64,000 nt of DNA from Rhizobium leguminosarum bv. trifolii WSM1325 (GTDB lineage Bacteria > Pseudomonadota > Alphaproteobacteria > Rhizobiales > Rhizobiaceae): positions 558,001 to 622,000 of the forward strand of contig CP001622.1 of assembly GCA_000023185.1 (NCBI GenBank), written 5' to 3'. Position numbers and translations under genes: made by a program. Positions 17,065 through 27,260 of this stretch are shown piece by piece. A model generated the notes under the pieces. It ran no database searches. It saw nothing but the letters and a program-made list of their open reading frames with translations, and was not told the DNA's origin. The first letter of the stretch is position 1. Every line of letters starts with the position of its first letter.

Positions 17065-18963
17065 ATGTCCGAAGAGAGCCATCCGAACGAACGCCATATG
17101 ACGCCGCGAAAGCTGTTCTATCTCGCGCTGGGTTCCGTCGGCGTCGTCTACGGCGATATCGGTACCAGCCCGCTCTATGCCTTTCGCGAAGCGCTGAAGC
17201 CGGTGGCCCATGACGGCGTTACCCGTTTTGAAGTCATCAGCCTGATCTCGCTGATGATCTGGGCGCTGACGATCATCGTCACCATCAAATATGTGCTCTT
17301 CCTGCTACGCGCCGACAACGACGGCGAGGGCGGCACGCTGTCGCTGCTGGCCCTTCTGATGAAGACCGCCAACGGCCATACCGCCATCCTGATGCTGCTT
17401 GGCCTGATGGGCGCTGCCCTCTTCCTCGGCGATGCGATGATCACCCCGGCTCTGTCCGTGCTGTCGGCCGTCGAGGGCCTGAAACTCGTCACACCCAGAC
17501 TCGCGGACTATATCGTGCCGATCTCGGTGGTGATCCTGGCGCTGCTCTTCGTCGTGCAATCGCGCGGCACTGGCGCCGTCGCGAGGTTCTTCGGCCCGAT
17601 CACCGCTGTCTGGTTCCTCGTCATGGCCGCCGCCGGCATTTCCCATATCTCTGACGATTACGGCATTCTGGCCGCCTTCAATCCCTATTATGCCGTCAGC
17701 TTCCTGCTGCATGAGGGCTTCTACGGCGTCGTCGTGCTCGGCGCCGTCTTCCTGACGGTGACGGGTGCGGAGGCGCTCTATGCCGATCTCGGCCATTTCG
17801 GCCGTCGTCCCATCCAGTGGGCCTGGTTCATGCTGGTTTTCCCGGCGCTGACGCTGAATTATCTCGGGCAGGGGGCCCTCGTTCTCGGCAATCCGGCGAC
17901 GATGTCCGATCCCTTCTATCTGATGTTTCCGAAATGGGCGTTGCTGCCGGTCGTCATCCTGGCGACCGCCGCGACGATCATCGCCAGCCAGGCGGTCATC
18001 ACCGGCGCCTTCTCGATGGTGCGCCAGGGCATCAACCTCGGCTTCCTGCCGCGCATGGAAATCCTCTTCACCTCGGAAACCAATACCGGGCAGATCTTCG
18101 TGCCTTCGGTCAACGCAGTGCTGTTCATTGGCGTCATCTTCCTGGTCTTGAGTTTCAAGACTTCGGATGCGCTGGCGACCGCCTATGGCATCTCCGTCAC
18201 CGGCGCCATGGTCGTCACTTCGATCATGGCCTTCGAATTCGTCCGCGCCCGCTGGAACTGGTCGCTTCCCGTCGCGGTGATCGCGCTCGCGCCGCTGGTG
18301 GTGCTGGAAATGATCTTCCTCGGTGCCAATCTTTTGAAGATCCACGACGGCGGCTATATCCCGATCATGATCGCCACCGCCTTTACCGTCGTCATGTGGA
18401 CTTGGCGTCGCGGCACGGCGATCCTGATGGAGAAGACCCGTCATACCGATATTCCGCTCGCCTCCTTCGTCAGCTCGATCGAGCGCAAGAGCGAACATTC
18501 GCCGGCCCAGGTTCCGGGCACCGCGATCTTCCTGACCAGCGATCCGGAATCGGCCCCCGCCGCCTTGCTGCATAATCTCAAGCACAACCATGTGCTTCAC
18601 GACCGCAACGTCATCCTGACGATCCGCACGATCAACAAACCGCGTGTACCGAGCCACGACCGTTACAAGATAGAGCAGATTTCCGAGCGTTTCTCCCGCG
18701 TCGAACTGCTCTTCGGCTTCATGGAATCGCAGAACGTCTCGCAGGCTTTGGCGACGCTGCGCAAGACAGGATTGAAGTTCGACATCATGTCGACCTCCTT
18801 CTATCTCGGCCGCCGCAAACTGGTGCCGGACGCCAAGTCGGGCATGCCTTACTGGCAGGACCGGCTTTACATCGCGCTCGCCAACGCCGCCGCCAACCCT
18901 TCGGACTACTTCCGCCTGCCGGCGAACCGGGTGGTGGAACTGGGCTCGCACGTTATTATTTGA
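17065..18963 (+). CDS. kup: Kup-family low-affinity potassium transporter
   Basis: A 632-residue Kup/HAK/KT protein. It opens with the family signature [17 protein letters not shown] (about 30-46), has about twelve hydrophobic segments through about residue 455, and ends in a cytoplasmic domain. It imports K+ with H+. It lies 18 bp after corA. Rhizobia often carry more than one kup copy, so this need not be the only one. Confidence 0.95.
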   Translation: MSEESHPNERHMTPRKLFYLALGSVGVVYGDIGTSPLYAFREALKPVAHDGVTRFEVISLISLMIWALTIIVTIKYVLFLLRADNDGEGGTLSLLALLMKTANGHTAILMLLGLMGAALFLGDAMITPALSVLSAVEGLKLVTPRLADYIVPISVVILALLFVVQSRGTGAVARFFGPITAVWFLVMAAAGISHISDDYGILAAFNPYYAVSFLLHEGFYGVVVLGAVFLTVTGAEALYADLGHFGRRPIQWAWFMLVFPALTLNYLGQGALVLGNPATMSDPFYLMFPKWALLPVVILATAATIIASQAVITGAFSMVRQGINLGFLPRMEILFTSETNTGQIFVPSVNAVLFIGVIFLVLSFKTSDALATAYGISVTGAMVVTSIMAFEFVRARWNWSLPVAVIALAPLVVLEMIFLGANLLKIHDGGYIPIMIATAFTVVMWTWRRGTAILMEKTRHTDIPLASFVSSIERKSEHSPAQVPGTAIFLTSDPESAPAALLHNLKHNHVLHDRNVILTIRTINKPRVPSHDRYKIEQISERFSRVELLFGFMESQNVSQALATLRKTGLKFDIMSTSFYLGRRKLVPDAKSGMPYWQDRLYIALANAAANPSDYFRLPANRVVELGSHVII

Positions 18964-19227
18964 GGGTGGGCAAAGACCCCGCCCCAAATCCCTCCCCACA
19001 AGGGGGAGGGGTTTAACCTGTTGGGCCGTCTGCCAACTTTTCGACATTTCAGATAAGCGAGGCGGTGCCGCAATAAGTCCCTCCCGCTTGTGGGGAGGGT
19101 CCTTTCGCGAGGCTACGACACATCTCATCCCTCGAACTATCCATCACATTAGAACATCCAAAAGTTCTCATGGACACATTTCGGCACGGCCTGTTAACCG
19201 GACATCAAGGTTAATGCGGGATTTTCA
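18964..19227. repeat. Pair of inverted hairpin repeats after kup
   Basis: A hairpin CCCTCCCC-ACAA-GGGGGAGGG at 18990-19010 recurs in opposite orientation near 19078-19101 (TCCCTCCCGCTTGTGGGGAG). Together they form a composite inverted element of about 125 bp like those at 23527 and 36612. It may also end kup transcription. The rest of the gap (19105-19227) shows nothing distinct. Confidence 0.65.
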
Positions 19228-20457
19228 ATGGAATGTTCCAGCGTTCCATGCCCGGAGTCCGTGTTGCGTCGAAAGAGCCCTTCCCGTAGCAAGCTGCGTC
19301 TTTTTCCCGAGAATTGGGTGTCCCCCGTAATCTTCGGTCTTGCCGGCTGGCTGATTTTCCCGAGCGTCGCATCCCATGCCGATCTCGCCGCCATGCTCGC
19401 CGGCCTCGATCATGAGGGTGGGAACTGGCGTATGGTACTGACCAATTCTCCGGCCGGCTCCATCCACCAGGCCGAACTCGCCTTTGCCGAGCCGATGGTG
19501 ACGGGTTCGATCGCAGCCGATGCCGGCATGGTGCTGCCCGATGGCCGCAAGGTCGCCTTCAATGCCAAGGACAAGGGCACTGCCAAGGATAGGGGCCATG
19601 AGGACACCCCGGACGAGGATCGCGTCAATCGCAGCGCCAAGAAGGGCCGCGTCGTCGCAGTCGAGAAGATGCAGCCGCCGAAGGATTTTTCCGCCGGCTC
19701 GATCCTCGAGCGCACCAAGATGCTCTTCACCCCGAGCTTCGATCTCAAGGACCGGTCGGCCTTCGTCAAGCCGAAGATCCAGGGCAAGGAAATCGAGATC
19801 GCCACATCTTTCTATAAGAAGCAGCCCGTTGTGACCGATAATGGCGTGCCGGCAATGCTTGCAAGCCTCGTCACCAACAACAAGGCCGATGTGCTGGCCA
19901 CCGCCTATGCACCGGCAGCACCTGACTATGCCCGCCAATCGCCCTTCGATTCGATCCTGGCCGAGCCGGACAGCGGCCGCTTCGTTCCGGAGATCGGCCC
20001 GCGCGACCATGCCTGGGCCGCAAGCGTGCTGGCGCCCAGCGTCTTTTCCGCTCGCGAACAGCAGTGCCTTGCCTCCGGTATCTATTTCGAGGCGCGGGGG
20101 GAATCGGTGAAGGGCCAGGCGGCCGTCGCCCAGGTCATCCTCAACCGCGTCCGCAACCCTTCCTATCCGAAGACCATCTGCGGCGTCGTCTACCAGAACG
20201 AGGATTGGCGCAACCGCTGCCAGTTTTCCTTCGCCTGCGACAGCATCAAGGACAGGGTGAATTCGGAATATCACTGGCGAGTCGCCCGCGACGTGGCGAT
20301 GGCGGTGACATCAGGCAAGATCTGGCTGCTGCAGGTGGGTTCGGCGACGCATTATCATGCCGTCTATGTCAGACCGAAATGGGCAAAGACCATGGAAAAG
20401 GTCGGCCGCATCGGTCTTCACGTCTTCTATCGCACCTATGGTGGCGGCTGGAGCTGA
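19228..20457 (+). CDS. SleB-like cell wall hydrolase
   Basis: A 409-residue protein. An N-terminal hydrophobic segment (about 27-48, WVSPVIFGLAGWLIFPSVA) acts as signal or anchor. A long low-similarity region follows. The C-terminal hydrolase_2/SleB domain (about 275-405) has E288 in GIYFEARGES as the likely catalytic acid, then QAAVAQVILNRVRNPSYPKTICGVVY. It probably cleaves peptidoglycan in the periplasm, as a lytic transglycosylase-like enzyme. The start is uncertain: ATG at 19228 or GTG at 19261, neither with a strong ribosome site. Confidence 0.88.
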   Translation: MECSSVPCPESVLRRKSPSRSKLRLFPENWVSPVIFGLAGWLIFPSVASHADLAAMLAGLDHEGGNWRMVLTNSPAGSIHQAELAFAEPMVTGSIAADAGMVLPDGRKVAFNAKDKGTAKDRGHEDTPDEDRVNRSAKKGRVVAVEKMQPPKDFSAGSILERTKMLFTPSFDLKDRSAFVKPKIQGKEIEIATSFYKKQPVVTDNGVPAMLASLVTNNKADVLATAYAPAAPDYARQSPFDSILAEPDSGRFVPEIGPRDHAWAASVLAPSVFSAREQQCLASGIYFEARGESVKGQAAVAQVILNRVRNPSYPKTICGVVYQNEDWRNRCQFSFACDSIKDRVNSEYHWRVARDVAMAVTSGKIWLLQVGSATHYHAVYVRPKWAKTMEKVGRIGLHVFYRTYGGGWS

Positions 20458-20594
20458 GATAAATCCCCAGGGCAAGCCGATTTTCGGCCCGGAAAAGCGG
20501 ATTCTTTCCGTCGAATTTGCGCGATCGACCCAGAGTCGATTTATCTCTTTGATTTGATAGAATTATTTTCTCGCTGGACAGAAGCTGTCTACGC

Positions 20595-20623
20595 CTTGAC
20601 TATGCTAATCCCTAAAACTATGT
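20595..20623 (+). promoter_or_regulatory. Sigma-70 promoter of the atp F0 operon
   Basis: CTTGAC (20595-20600), 17 bp, CTATGT (20618-20623) closely matches the rhizobial housekeeping consensus CTTGAC-N17-CTATAT. It is 106 bp upstream of atpI and 138 bp after the preceding stop. Confidence 0.8.
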
Positions 20624-20728
20624 TGCGCGCGACTTCAGAACGGGCCGGAAGGGTCTCAACCTTCGCGTCCGGGGTCCGAATGACCGGGGTAGCGGGAGTG
20701 CGGGCGACGGGCAGGCGAGGAGAGATCC

Positions 20729-21067
20729 ATGGCGGACGACCGCGAGGAAAGTCTAGAAAAGCGCCGTGCGCAATTGGGAGCGAAACTCGCGACCAAGGGC
20801 GTCGAGACGGGAGAAGACGAGGCTAGGGAAGCCCGCGCCGAGGTAAGCCGCAAAGGTTATGCCCAGGCGATGAAGCTTTCCAGCGAGTTCATTTCCGCAA
20901 TCGTCGTCGGTGCTCTGCTTGGCTATCTCCTCGACCGTTTTGTTGGCACGGCGCCTTGGGGTTTGATTGTTCTTCTGCTTCTTGGATTTTGTGCCGGCGT
21001 TCTGAACGTGCTGCGTTCTGCGGGGGTGGTTGCCCATCCCCTGGACGACAAGGACGACAAGAAATAA
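20729..21067 (+). CDS. atpI: ATP synthase protein I (AtpI)
   Basis: A 112-residue protein with a charged N-terminus (about 1-45) and two membrane segments (about 53-72 and 77-95, with WGLIVLLLLGFCAGVLNVLR). It helps assemble the F0 c-ring. First gene of the operon atpI-B-E-F'-F, with the ribosome site AGGAGAG upstream of its ATG. The F1 genes are not nearby, as is usual in alphaproteobacteria. Confidence 0.9.
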   Translation: MADDREESLEKRRAQLGAKLATKGVETGEDEAREARAEVSRKGYAQAMKLSSEFISAIVVGALLGYLLDRFVGTAPWGLIVLLLLGFCAGVLNVLRSAGVVAHPLDDKDDKK

Positions 21068-21129
21068 GGACCGGTTCCGGTCCAGTGCAATGACCCCGCG
21101 TCCTGCGGGCCAAAGAGAGAGAACAAGCG

Positions 21130-21882
21130 GTGTCTAACGATCCGACTCATCAGTTCCTGATCCAGAAGATTGTGCCGATCGAAATCGGCGGAATTGATTT
21201 TTCGTTTACCAATGCATCGCTTTTCATGGCCGTTTCGGCTGCCGCTGCCGCAGGCTTCCTCTATTTCGCGACCTCGAACCGGGCCATCGTGCCGGGCCGT
21301 TCGCAGTCGGTTGCGGAAATGTCCTATGAATTCATCGCCAACATGCTGAAGGAAGGCGCGGGCAAGCAGGGAATGAAGTTCTTCCCGCTGGTCTTCTCGC
21401 TCTTCATGTTCGTCCTGACGGCGAACCTGCTCGGCATGTTCCCGTATTTCTTCACTGTCACCAGCCAGATCATCGTCACCTTCGCTCTGGCGATTCTGGT
21501 TATCGGTACGGTTCTCGTCTACGGTTTCTATAAGCACGGCTTCCACTTCCTGAATGTCTTCGTGCCCTCCGGCGTGCCGGGCCTTCTGCTGCCGCTGGTC
21601 GTCACGATCGAAATCATCTCCTTCCTGTCGCGTCCGATTTCACTCTCGGTTCGTCTTTTCGCCAACATGCTCGCCGGTCACATCACGCTCAAAGTGTTCG
21701 CAGGTTTCGTCGCCTCGCTCGGAACCATGGGTGCTCTCGGTATCGGTGGCGCCGTTCTTCCCCTCATCATGACCGTCGCCCTGACCGGTCTCGAGTTCCT
21801 CGTCGCCTTCCTCCAGGCTTACGTCTTTGCGGTGCTGACTTGCATGTACCTCAACGACGCAATCCATCCGGGCGGGCACTAA
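21130..21882 (+). CDS. atpB: ATP synthase F0 subunit a
   Basis: A 250-residue integral membrane subunit forming the proton half-channels. The essential arginine is in [15 protein letters not shown] (about 176-190), and [22 protein letters not shown] forms the last helix. The start is GTG at 21130. It lies between atpI and atpE in the F0 operon. Confidence 0.97.
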   Translation: MSNDPTHQFLIQKIVPIEIGGIDFSFTNASLFMAVSAAAAAGFLYFATSNRAIVPGRSQSVAEMSYEFIANMLKEGAGKQGMKFFPLVFSLFMFVLTANLLGMFPYFFTVTSQIIVTFALAILVIGTVLVYGFYKHGFHFLNVFVPSGVPGLLLPLVVTIEIISFLSRPISLSVRLFANMLAGHITLKVFAGFVASLGTMGALGIGGAVLPLIMTVALTGLEFLVAFLQAYVFAVLTCMYLNDAIHPGGH

Positions 21883-21949
21883 GGATAACGACATCGACGT
21901 CAAAGGGCGTCAGTCATTCGCCGCAACAACCATTTCAAAGGAGTTCAAC

Positions 21950-22177
21950 ATGGAAGCGGAAGCAGCAAAGTACATCGGTGCAGGCCTGGCTTGCTTTGGT
22001 ATGGCCGGTACGGCTCTCGGCCTCGGCAATATTTTCGGCAGCTACCTCTCCGGCGCACTGCGCAATCCGTCTGCCGCTGACAGCCAGTTCGGCCGTCTGG
22101 TATTCGGCTTCGCCGTTACGGAAGCTCTGGGCATCTTCTCGCTGCTCGTCGCTCTCCTCCTCCTCTTCGCCGTCTGA
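21950..22177 (+). CDS. atpE: ATP synthase F0 subunit c
   Basis: A 75-residue hairpin proteolipid with two membrane helices joined by the polar loop ALRNPSA. The proton-carrying carboxylate is E58 in FAVTEALGIF. A Gly-rich first helix (GLACFGMAGTALGLGNIFG) packs the c-ring. A clear AAAGGAG precedes the ATG, consistent with the high expression this subunit needs. Confidence 0.97.
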   Translation: MEAEAAKYIGAGLACFGMAGTALGLGNIFGSYLSGALRNPSAADSQFGRLVFGFAVTEALGIFSLLVALLLLFAV

Positions 22178-22254
22178 TATCGGCGAATAGATGGATCACG
22201 GCCTGCGACCGCAAGCCGTGATCCTTTGCATTTGCAGTCCACCTGGAGGTGAGC

Positions 22255-22878
22255 ATGTTTTTTGTGACCCCGGCTTACGCTGAGGAAGCACCGGCGGCAG
22301 CGACGGGTACGGATGCGCACGCCGCTCCGGCCGCAGGCGAGGTCCATACCGAGACTGGTGTCGCCGAAGGCGAACACGCCCGCGGCCCTTTCCCGCCTTT
22401 CGATTCGACGACCTTCGCGTCCCAGCTGCTCTGGCTGGTGATCACGTTCGGCGTCTTCTATTTGCTCATGCAAAAGGTCATCGCGCCGCGCATCGGGACC
22501 ATCCTCGATCAGCGTCACACGCGCATTTCCCAGGATCTGGAAGAAGCAGGCCGCCTGAAGGCCGAAGCCGACGCCGCCGTCCGGACCTATGAAGGTGAAC
22601 TGGCCGCTGCCCGCGCTAAATCCAACGCGATCGGCTCCGCCGCACGCGACGCCGCCAAGGCCAAGGCCGAAGAGGAACGCCGCGCTGTCGAGGCGAGCCT
22701 TTCGGAAAAGATCAAGGCTGCCGAGCTGCGTATCGGCGAGATCAAGGCCAAGGCTTTCGCCGACGTCGGCACCATTGCCGAGGAAACGGCGGCTGCCGTG
22801 GTCGATCAGCTGATCGGCGGCACCGTCGCCAAGGCCGATGTCGCCGCCGCCGTCGCGGCTGCCAAGAAGGAGGCTTGA
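22255..22878 (+). CDS. atpF2: ATP synthase F0 subunit b'
   Basis: A 207-residue b'-type stator subunit. After a Pro/Ala/Glu-rich N-terminus, one membrane segment (about 55-75, [19 protein letters not shown]) leads to a long Ala/Glu/Lys coiled coil. I prefer the ATG at 22255, 5 bases from GGAGG, over the GTG at 22249 that overlaps the ribosome site. Alphaproteobacteria carry separate b and b' genes, as here (next gene begins 3 bp later). Confidence 0.92.
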   Translation: MFFVTPAYAEEAPAAATGTDAHAAPAAGEVHTETGVAEGEHARGPFPPFDSTTFASQLLWLVITFGVFYLLMQKVIAPRIGTILDQRHTRISQDLEEAGRLKAEADAAVRTYEGELAAARAKSNAIGSAARDAAKAKAEEERRAVEASLSEKIKAAELRIGEIKAKAFADVGTIAEETAAAVVDQLIGGTVAKADVAAAVAAAKKEA

Positions 22879-22881
22879 TCG

Positions 22882-23373
22882 ATGGAATTTGCCTTTGACG
22901 CGACTTTCTTCGCCTTTGTCGGCCTCGTCCTCTTCCTGGCGCTGGTCGTTTATCTGAAGGTTCCGGGAATGATGGCACGGTCGCTCGATGACCGCGCCGA
23001 TCAGATCCGCAACGAATTGGCCGAAGCCAAGCGTCTGCGCGAAGAGGCCCAGCACCTGCTTGCCGAATATCAGCGCAAGCGCAAGGAAGCGGAAGCCGAA
23101 GCGGCCCACATCGTTGCCGCCGCTGAGCGCGAAGCCGAAATGCTGACCGCCGAAGCGAAGAAGAAGACGGAAGAATTCGTCGCCAACCGCACGGCGCTGT
23201 CCGAGCAGAAGATCAAGCAGGCCGAGGTTGAGGCGATGAAGGCGGTGCGTTCCGCTGCTGTCGATCTCGCAATCGCGGCCGCTGAAACCGTGCTTGCCAA
23301 GCGGGCCGATACCAAAATCCAGTCCGAACTCTTCGGCAATGCCGTCGGCCAGGTCAAGACCCGGCTGAACTGA
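22882..23373 (+). CDS. atpF: ATP synthase F0 subunit b
   Basis: A 163-residue stator subunit with an N-terminal membrane helix (about 5-25, ATFFAFVGLVLFLALVVYL) and a long charged coiled coil rich in Ala, Glu and Lys. It forms a heterodimer with b' to hold F1. Last gene of the operon, followed after 25 bp by a strong terminator. Confidence 0.95.
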   Translation: MEFAFDATFFAFVGLVLFLALVVYLKVPGMMARSLDDRADQIRNELAEAKRLREEAQHLLAEYQRKRKEAEAEAAHIVAAAEREAEMLTAEAKKKTEEFVANRTALSEQKIKQAEVEAMKAVRSAAVDLAIAAAETVLAKRADTKIQSELFGNAVGQVKTRLN

Positions 23374-23398
23374 GCGGTTTCGAAAAGATTTGAGAGGA

Positions 23399-23424
23399 GG
23401 CCGGGCATGTCCCGGCCTTTTCTC
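23399..23424 (+). terminator. Rho-independent terminator of the atp F0 operon
   Basis: GGCCGGG (23399-23405), loop CATGT, CCCGGCC (23411-23417), then TTTTCTCTT. It begins 25 bp after the atpF stop. Confidence 0.92.
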
Positions 23425-23526
23425 TTGTCGATTACTCGGTCTCGTGCCGGGTATCTGCCGCAGATAAACCGACTGCAGACGTTCGGGCAAACCCGCTGCG
23501 GTCCGCTGCTCTCACCCGGCGCCAGC

Positions 23527-23655
23527 CCCTCATCCGGCTGCCGCCACCTTCTCCCCGCAGGCGGGGAGAAGGGATATGCCGCGGCCTTCTCCGTCCCCCG
23601 CCTATCTCTCGCAGGGCACGTCCCCTCGCCCCGTTTACGGGGAGAGGGTTAGGGT
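23527..23655. repeat. Left part of a palindromic intergenic repeat split by an IS
   Basis: Contains hairpins CTTCTCCCCGC-AG-GCGGGGAGAAG (around 23550-23572) and CCTCGCCCCG-TTTA-CGGGGAGAGG (around 23627-23648), framed by CCCCTCATCC at the left. The expected right frame, GTGAGGGGC, is found at 25040-25048, beyond the IS. The intact element would be about 150 bp, similar to the other GC-rich rhizobial mosaic repeats here. Confidence 0.75.
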
Positions 23656-25029
23656 CATATGCGCTAGGTTAAGCGAGCGTGTAGATCGTCGCATTGTTTT
23701 CGGCGTCGTCGCGGCGGCTCACAGAGGTGGCGACGACTTCGCGTGACGAGATTACAGACGGCCTGCCACAGAAGTGGTCCGCGGATGGCGGCGCAAATGG
23801 TGGCCAGGGCGATCTTCATGAGACGCCAGCGCGATGGGCTTGCCAATGGGGGGCTAGCCAGTGGGGTTGCCACATCCAGAGGGGGGAGAGTCCGGGACTT
23901 GCCCGGCAATCTGTTCGGCGATGATGGCGACGATCAGTCTGGCGTAGAGCCATGCCCGGGCCAGTTCCGGCTTCTTGGCCGGCAAGCTGTCGAGGCCGGC
24001 CAGGCTCTTGAACCGTTTGAACGCCAGCTCGATTTGCCAGCGGAAGCGATAGAGGGTGAGGATATCGGCCGGCGGGAAGGTGGTGGCCGGCAGCGAGGTC
24101 AGCAGCAGAATGTACTTCGCCGCCTCGAGACTGCGCGGATCGGGTTTTTTGCCGTGCTTGCGGGCGGCTTTGAGCAGACGCTCCTGCTCGGCTTGGGCCT
24201 GTTGCGGATCCTTGCGTCGGACAATGAGGCGCAGGGCCAGCGGCGGTGGTGGCGGCGTCCCCGTCATGCCTTCGTGGACACGAACCTGCACCTCGCCTTC
24301 CTGCTCTTGCTGAGCGGCGAGTGCGGCAAACAGATCAAAGGGCTCGCCATTCGTCTGCAACAGGCGCAACGAGTTCCAGCCGGTCCGCACGATGAAGTCT
24401 GCACCGGCGTCGATCACCGGCCGCAGGTCGCGCGGTCTTGCATAGTAGCGATCGGCCAGCACGATATCGCCGGGTGCGTAGGTAAGGCGCTGAAGGTTCT
24501 CGGCACCATGGATGTCGGTCAACTCAAGCTGATCGACCTGAGCCGTTGCCAGATCGTAGCCGACATGCAACCGCCATGTCGTGCGGTCAGCGCCCGGATG
24601 GCAGATCGACGTTCCATCGAGCACACGCAAGCGATATCCCGCAAAGCGCCCCGTCGGCACTTTGGCCTGTTCGGCAATCAGCGCGGCCACGATGTCGCCA
24701 AGCCAAGGCGCCGCTTTGCACAGCCGCTCGAGCAGCGATGGGTCTGACAAACGGGCGATCCCGCCCGCTTCGGCCCATGCACAGGTCTCGCGTAGCGACA
24801 TGCCAAGGCCGCCATAGGCAAGTGCCAGCCGCAACAGCGTCTCGGCATTCTTGATTTCCCGCACCCGCGTAAAAGCACCGCGCAACCGCGCCGTTGCTTC
24901 CAAGTCAAAACCCGCCGGAAGCCGCTCGCGCACTTCCGGCCAATGATCCAAAACCTCAGGACGAATCTTCATCCAAAGCTTGAATCACAACCAGATTCCT
25001 TATGTCCAGGGCTAAACCTAGCGCATATG
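23656..25029. mobile_element. IS4-family insertion sequence
   Basis: 1374 bp bounded by terminal inverted repeats: CATATGCGCTAGGTTAAGC on the left and its complement with one mismatch on the right. It is flanked by an 11-bp direct repeat AGGGTTAGGGT (23645-23655 and 25030-25040), the target duplication. One minus-strand transposase fills the element. The 10-13 bp duplication, DDE signature and size all fit IS4. Confidence 0.9.
23664..24972 (-). pseudogene. IS4-family DDE transposase, frameshifted near the C-terminus
   Basis: From the ATG at 24972 the frame gives 372 residues and stops at 23854. It shows VLDGTS and VLADRYY aspartates and YRFRWQIELAFKRFK, which fits the Y-x2-R-x3-E-x6-K signature of IS4. 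At the six-C run (minus strand; bases 23881-23886) the sequence continues in another frame to a stop at 23664, right at the IS end. Removing one C restores a 435-residue protein. All DDE residues lie before the shift, so residual activity, slippage or a sequencing error are all possible. Confidence 0.8.
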
Positions 25030-25056
25030 AGGGTTAGGGTGAGGGGCAGCCTTCGG
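25030..25056. repeat. Right remnant of the split palindromic repeat, with target duplication
   Basis: Begins with the second copy of AGGGTTAGGGT and continues GAGGGGC, the complement of the GCCCCTC end of the element on the left of the IS. Confidence 0.65.
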
Positions 25057-25111
25057 CGTGAACCGGACAGCATTGGGACAAGCTCGGGCATATCCCGGTC
25101 TTTTGAATAAC

Positions 25112-25801
25112 CTACTCGGAAAGCAGCTCGTCCGTCTCAGGAGCGCCCTCGGTCTTACGCAATGGCCTGAAGCTCATCCGGTGCAGCGAGCAGGGGCCGT
25201 GTCTCTCGATGCCGGCGCGGTGTTGCGCCGTGCCGTAGCCCACATGCGCGGCAAAGCCGTAATCCGGAAACACGCTGTGGGCCCGCGCCATCATTCGGTC
25301 ACGCGTCACCTTGGCGACGATCGAGGCGGCGGCGATCGAGACCGAGCGGGCATCGCCCTTGACCACCGCCTGTCCGGGGCAATCGAGGCCGGGCGGCACG
25401 TCGAGCCCGTCGGTCAGCACGTAACTTGCCGGAATGGCGAGGCTGCAGATGGCCCGGCGCATGGCGTCGAGGCTTGCCTTGCGGATATCCGTCTCGTCGA
25501 TGCGCGTCGAGCTGGAGGAGGCGATGGAGACGGTCGCAGTCGCCAGAATCTGCACGAACAGTTCCTCGCGCCGTTGCGCCGAAAGCTGCTTGGAATCGTT
25601 GAGACCCTCAGGGATGCGCCTCGGATCGAGAATAACGGCGGCCGCCACGACGGGTCCCGCCAGCGGCCCGCGGCCTGCCTCGTCGGCGCCGGCGACCGGC
25701 CAGTGGCCAGCCTTGCGGGCTTTGAGTTCCAGTCGGAAATCCGGCACGAGCGGAGCCGTGTCGAAAAGCAGGGGAGAATCGGGTGACGTGCGAGGTTTCA
25801 T
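25112..25801 (-). CDS. rnhB: Ribonuclease HII
   Basis: A 229-residue RNase HII. The active-site motif [19 protein letters not shown] begins near residue 38, with later acidic residues in VLTDGLD and the helix [13 protein letters not shown]. It removes ribonucleotides from DNA. I chose the ATG at 25801 ([10 protein letters not shown]), preceded by GAGG, instead of an ATG 53 codons upstream that would add a region with no family similarity. It is 162 bp from the radical SAM gene on the same strand. Confidence 0.94.
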   Translation of the reverse strand: MKPRTSPDSPLLFDTAPLVPDFRLELKARKAGHWPVAGADEAGRGPLAGPVVAAAVILDPRRIPEGLNDSKQLSAQRREELFVQILATATVSIASSSSTRIDETDIRKASLDAMRRAICSLAIPASYVLTDGLDVPPGLDCPGQAVVKGDARSVSIAAASIVAKVTRDRMMARAHSVFPDYGFAAHVGYGTAQHRAGIERHGPCSLHRMSFRPLRKTEGAPETDELLSE

Positions 25802-25963
25802 GCGGCTGAACCTCGCACGCCAACCCGATTGCCCGCAAGTCCCCGGATCAGGGCGGCGGCCGGGGACGCTCCGGCGGATGGTGGCGGTCAGGGCCATCCG
25901 CGGGAATTGCGCTCGGGCTCGAAAACAGGCGGTTTCTCGAGAGCCGATGCGCAAGCTCAAAAA

Positions 25964-27121
25964 TCAAAGAAGCGACAGCTGCACGCCGCTGCCATCGGGC
26001 GGCACGAACAGATCGTCGCGCAGCGGCATGCTGCGGCGCGTCAGCTGGAAACGTCGGGCGGCCATTTCAAAGCGCCGGGCAATCTGCCAGGCATAGGGGC
26101 CGGCGCCCTTCATGCGCTTGCCGAATTCGGCATCGTAATCCTTACCGCCGCGCATCGAGCGCACCAGCGACATCACATGCCGGTAACGATCGGGGTAATG
26201 CTGCAGCAGCCAGTCGCGAAACAGCGGGCTGACCTCGAGTGGTAGCCTGAGGATGACGTAGCTCGCCTCGGCGGCTCCGGCAGCCTTAGCCGATTCGAGG
26301 ATGCGCTCCAGTTCGTGGTCGTTCAACGCCGGGATGAGCGGGGCGGCCAGCACAGCCGTCTGGATGCCTGCTTCGGCAAGCGTGTGGATCGTCTCCAGCC
26401 GCCGCGGCGGCGTGGCGGCTCGCGGCTCCATCGTCCGGGCAAGCTTGCGATCCAGCGTGGTCACCGAGATGCCGACGCGCACCAGGTTCTTAGCTGCCAT
26501 CTCCTGCAGAATGTCGAGATCACGCAGGATCATCGCCGACTTGGTGACGATCGATACCGGATGGTTCGCCTTGTTCAACACCTCGAGAATGCCACGCATG
26601 ATGCGCCATTCCTTCTCGATCGGCTGATAGGGATCGGTATTGGTGCCGATCGCGATCACCCGCACCTTGTAGCCGGGCTTGGCGAGTTCCCGCTCCAGGA
26701 GTTTTGCCGCATCGGGCTTGGCAAACAGCTTCGTCTCGAAATCGAGCCCTGCAGAAAGCCCCATATAGGCGTGTGTCGGTCGGGCGAAACAATAGATGCA
26801 GCCGTGCTCGCAGCCGCGATAGGGATTGATCGAGCGGTCGAAGGGAATGTCCGGCGATTCGTTGCGGGTGATGGCCGTGCGCGGCTTCTCGACCTGCACT
26901 TCGGTCTTGAATGGCGGCAGCTCTTCCCACGTCTGCCAGCCATCGTCGACGGTTTCGCGTTGCTGCGCCTCGAACCGACCTGTCGGGTTCAGTCCCGCTC
27001 CACGTCCACGCCGCCGATCGACCTCGACTCTCAGACCGGAGGAAACGATCATCGCATCGGCAATATCTGCCGTATTGGCAGGCGCGAATGCGGCCTGCCC
27101 TGCCAGGGACTGCTCTCTCAT
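25964..27121 (-). CDS. PA0069-family radical SAM protein
   Basis: A 385-residue radical SAM enzyme related to SplB-like and Rv2578c/PA0069 proteins. The 4Fe-4S motif is C104-x3-C108-x2-C111 (YRGCEHGCIYCFARPTHAY). NTDPYQPIE and the C-terminal region GPYAWQIARRFEMAARR fit the family. Its reaction is not known. I chose the ATG at 27121 over 27208. Its promoter region faces a divergent glycosyltransferase-like gene. Confidence 0.87.
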   Translation of the reverse strand: MREQSLAGQAAFAPANTADIADAMIVSSGLRVEVDRRRGRGAGLNPTGRFEAQQRETVDDGWQTWEELPPFKTEVQVEKPRTAITRNESPDIPFDRSINPYRGCEHGCIYCFARPTHAYMGLSAGLDFETKLFAKPDAAKLLERELAKPGYKVRVIAIGTNTDPYQPIEKEWRIMRGILEVLNKANHPVSIVTKSAMILRDLDILQEMAAKNLVRVGISVTTLDRKLARTMEPRAATPPRRLETIHTLAEAGIQTAVLAAPLIPALNDHELERILESAKAAGAAEASYVILRLPLEVSPLFRDWLLQHYPDRYRHVMSLVRSMRGGKDYDAEFGKRMKGAGPYAWQIARRFEMAARRFQLTRRSMPLRDDLFVPPDGSGVQLSLL

Positions 27122-27260
27122 CGGATTCTCCCGCGGCGAAAAGCCATCACCTTCGCCCGTTTTGCTGATTAAATTCCTATCCGCAAAACGAGAACAATGC
27201 AAGAACAAAATGAGGAAAACGGTGCTGGCAAAAATTTGTGCGGCGCATTATAAATGGTCA

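Noticed and set aside
23645..23655. AGGGTTAGGGT as a telomere-like or replication motif
   Set aside because: It is explained fully as the target duplication of the IS, taken from the GGGTTAGGGTGAGG end of the rhizobial mosaic repeat.
23656..25029. Genomic island or prophage around the IS
   Set aside because: The element has one transposase and exact ends, with ordinary housekeeping genes on both sides; there is no integrase, tRNA site or phage gene.
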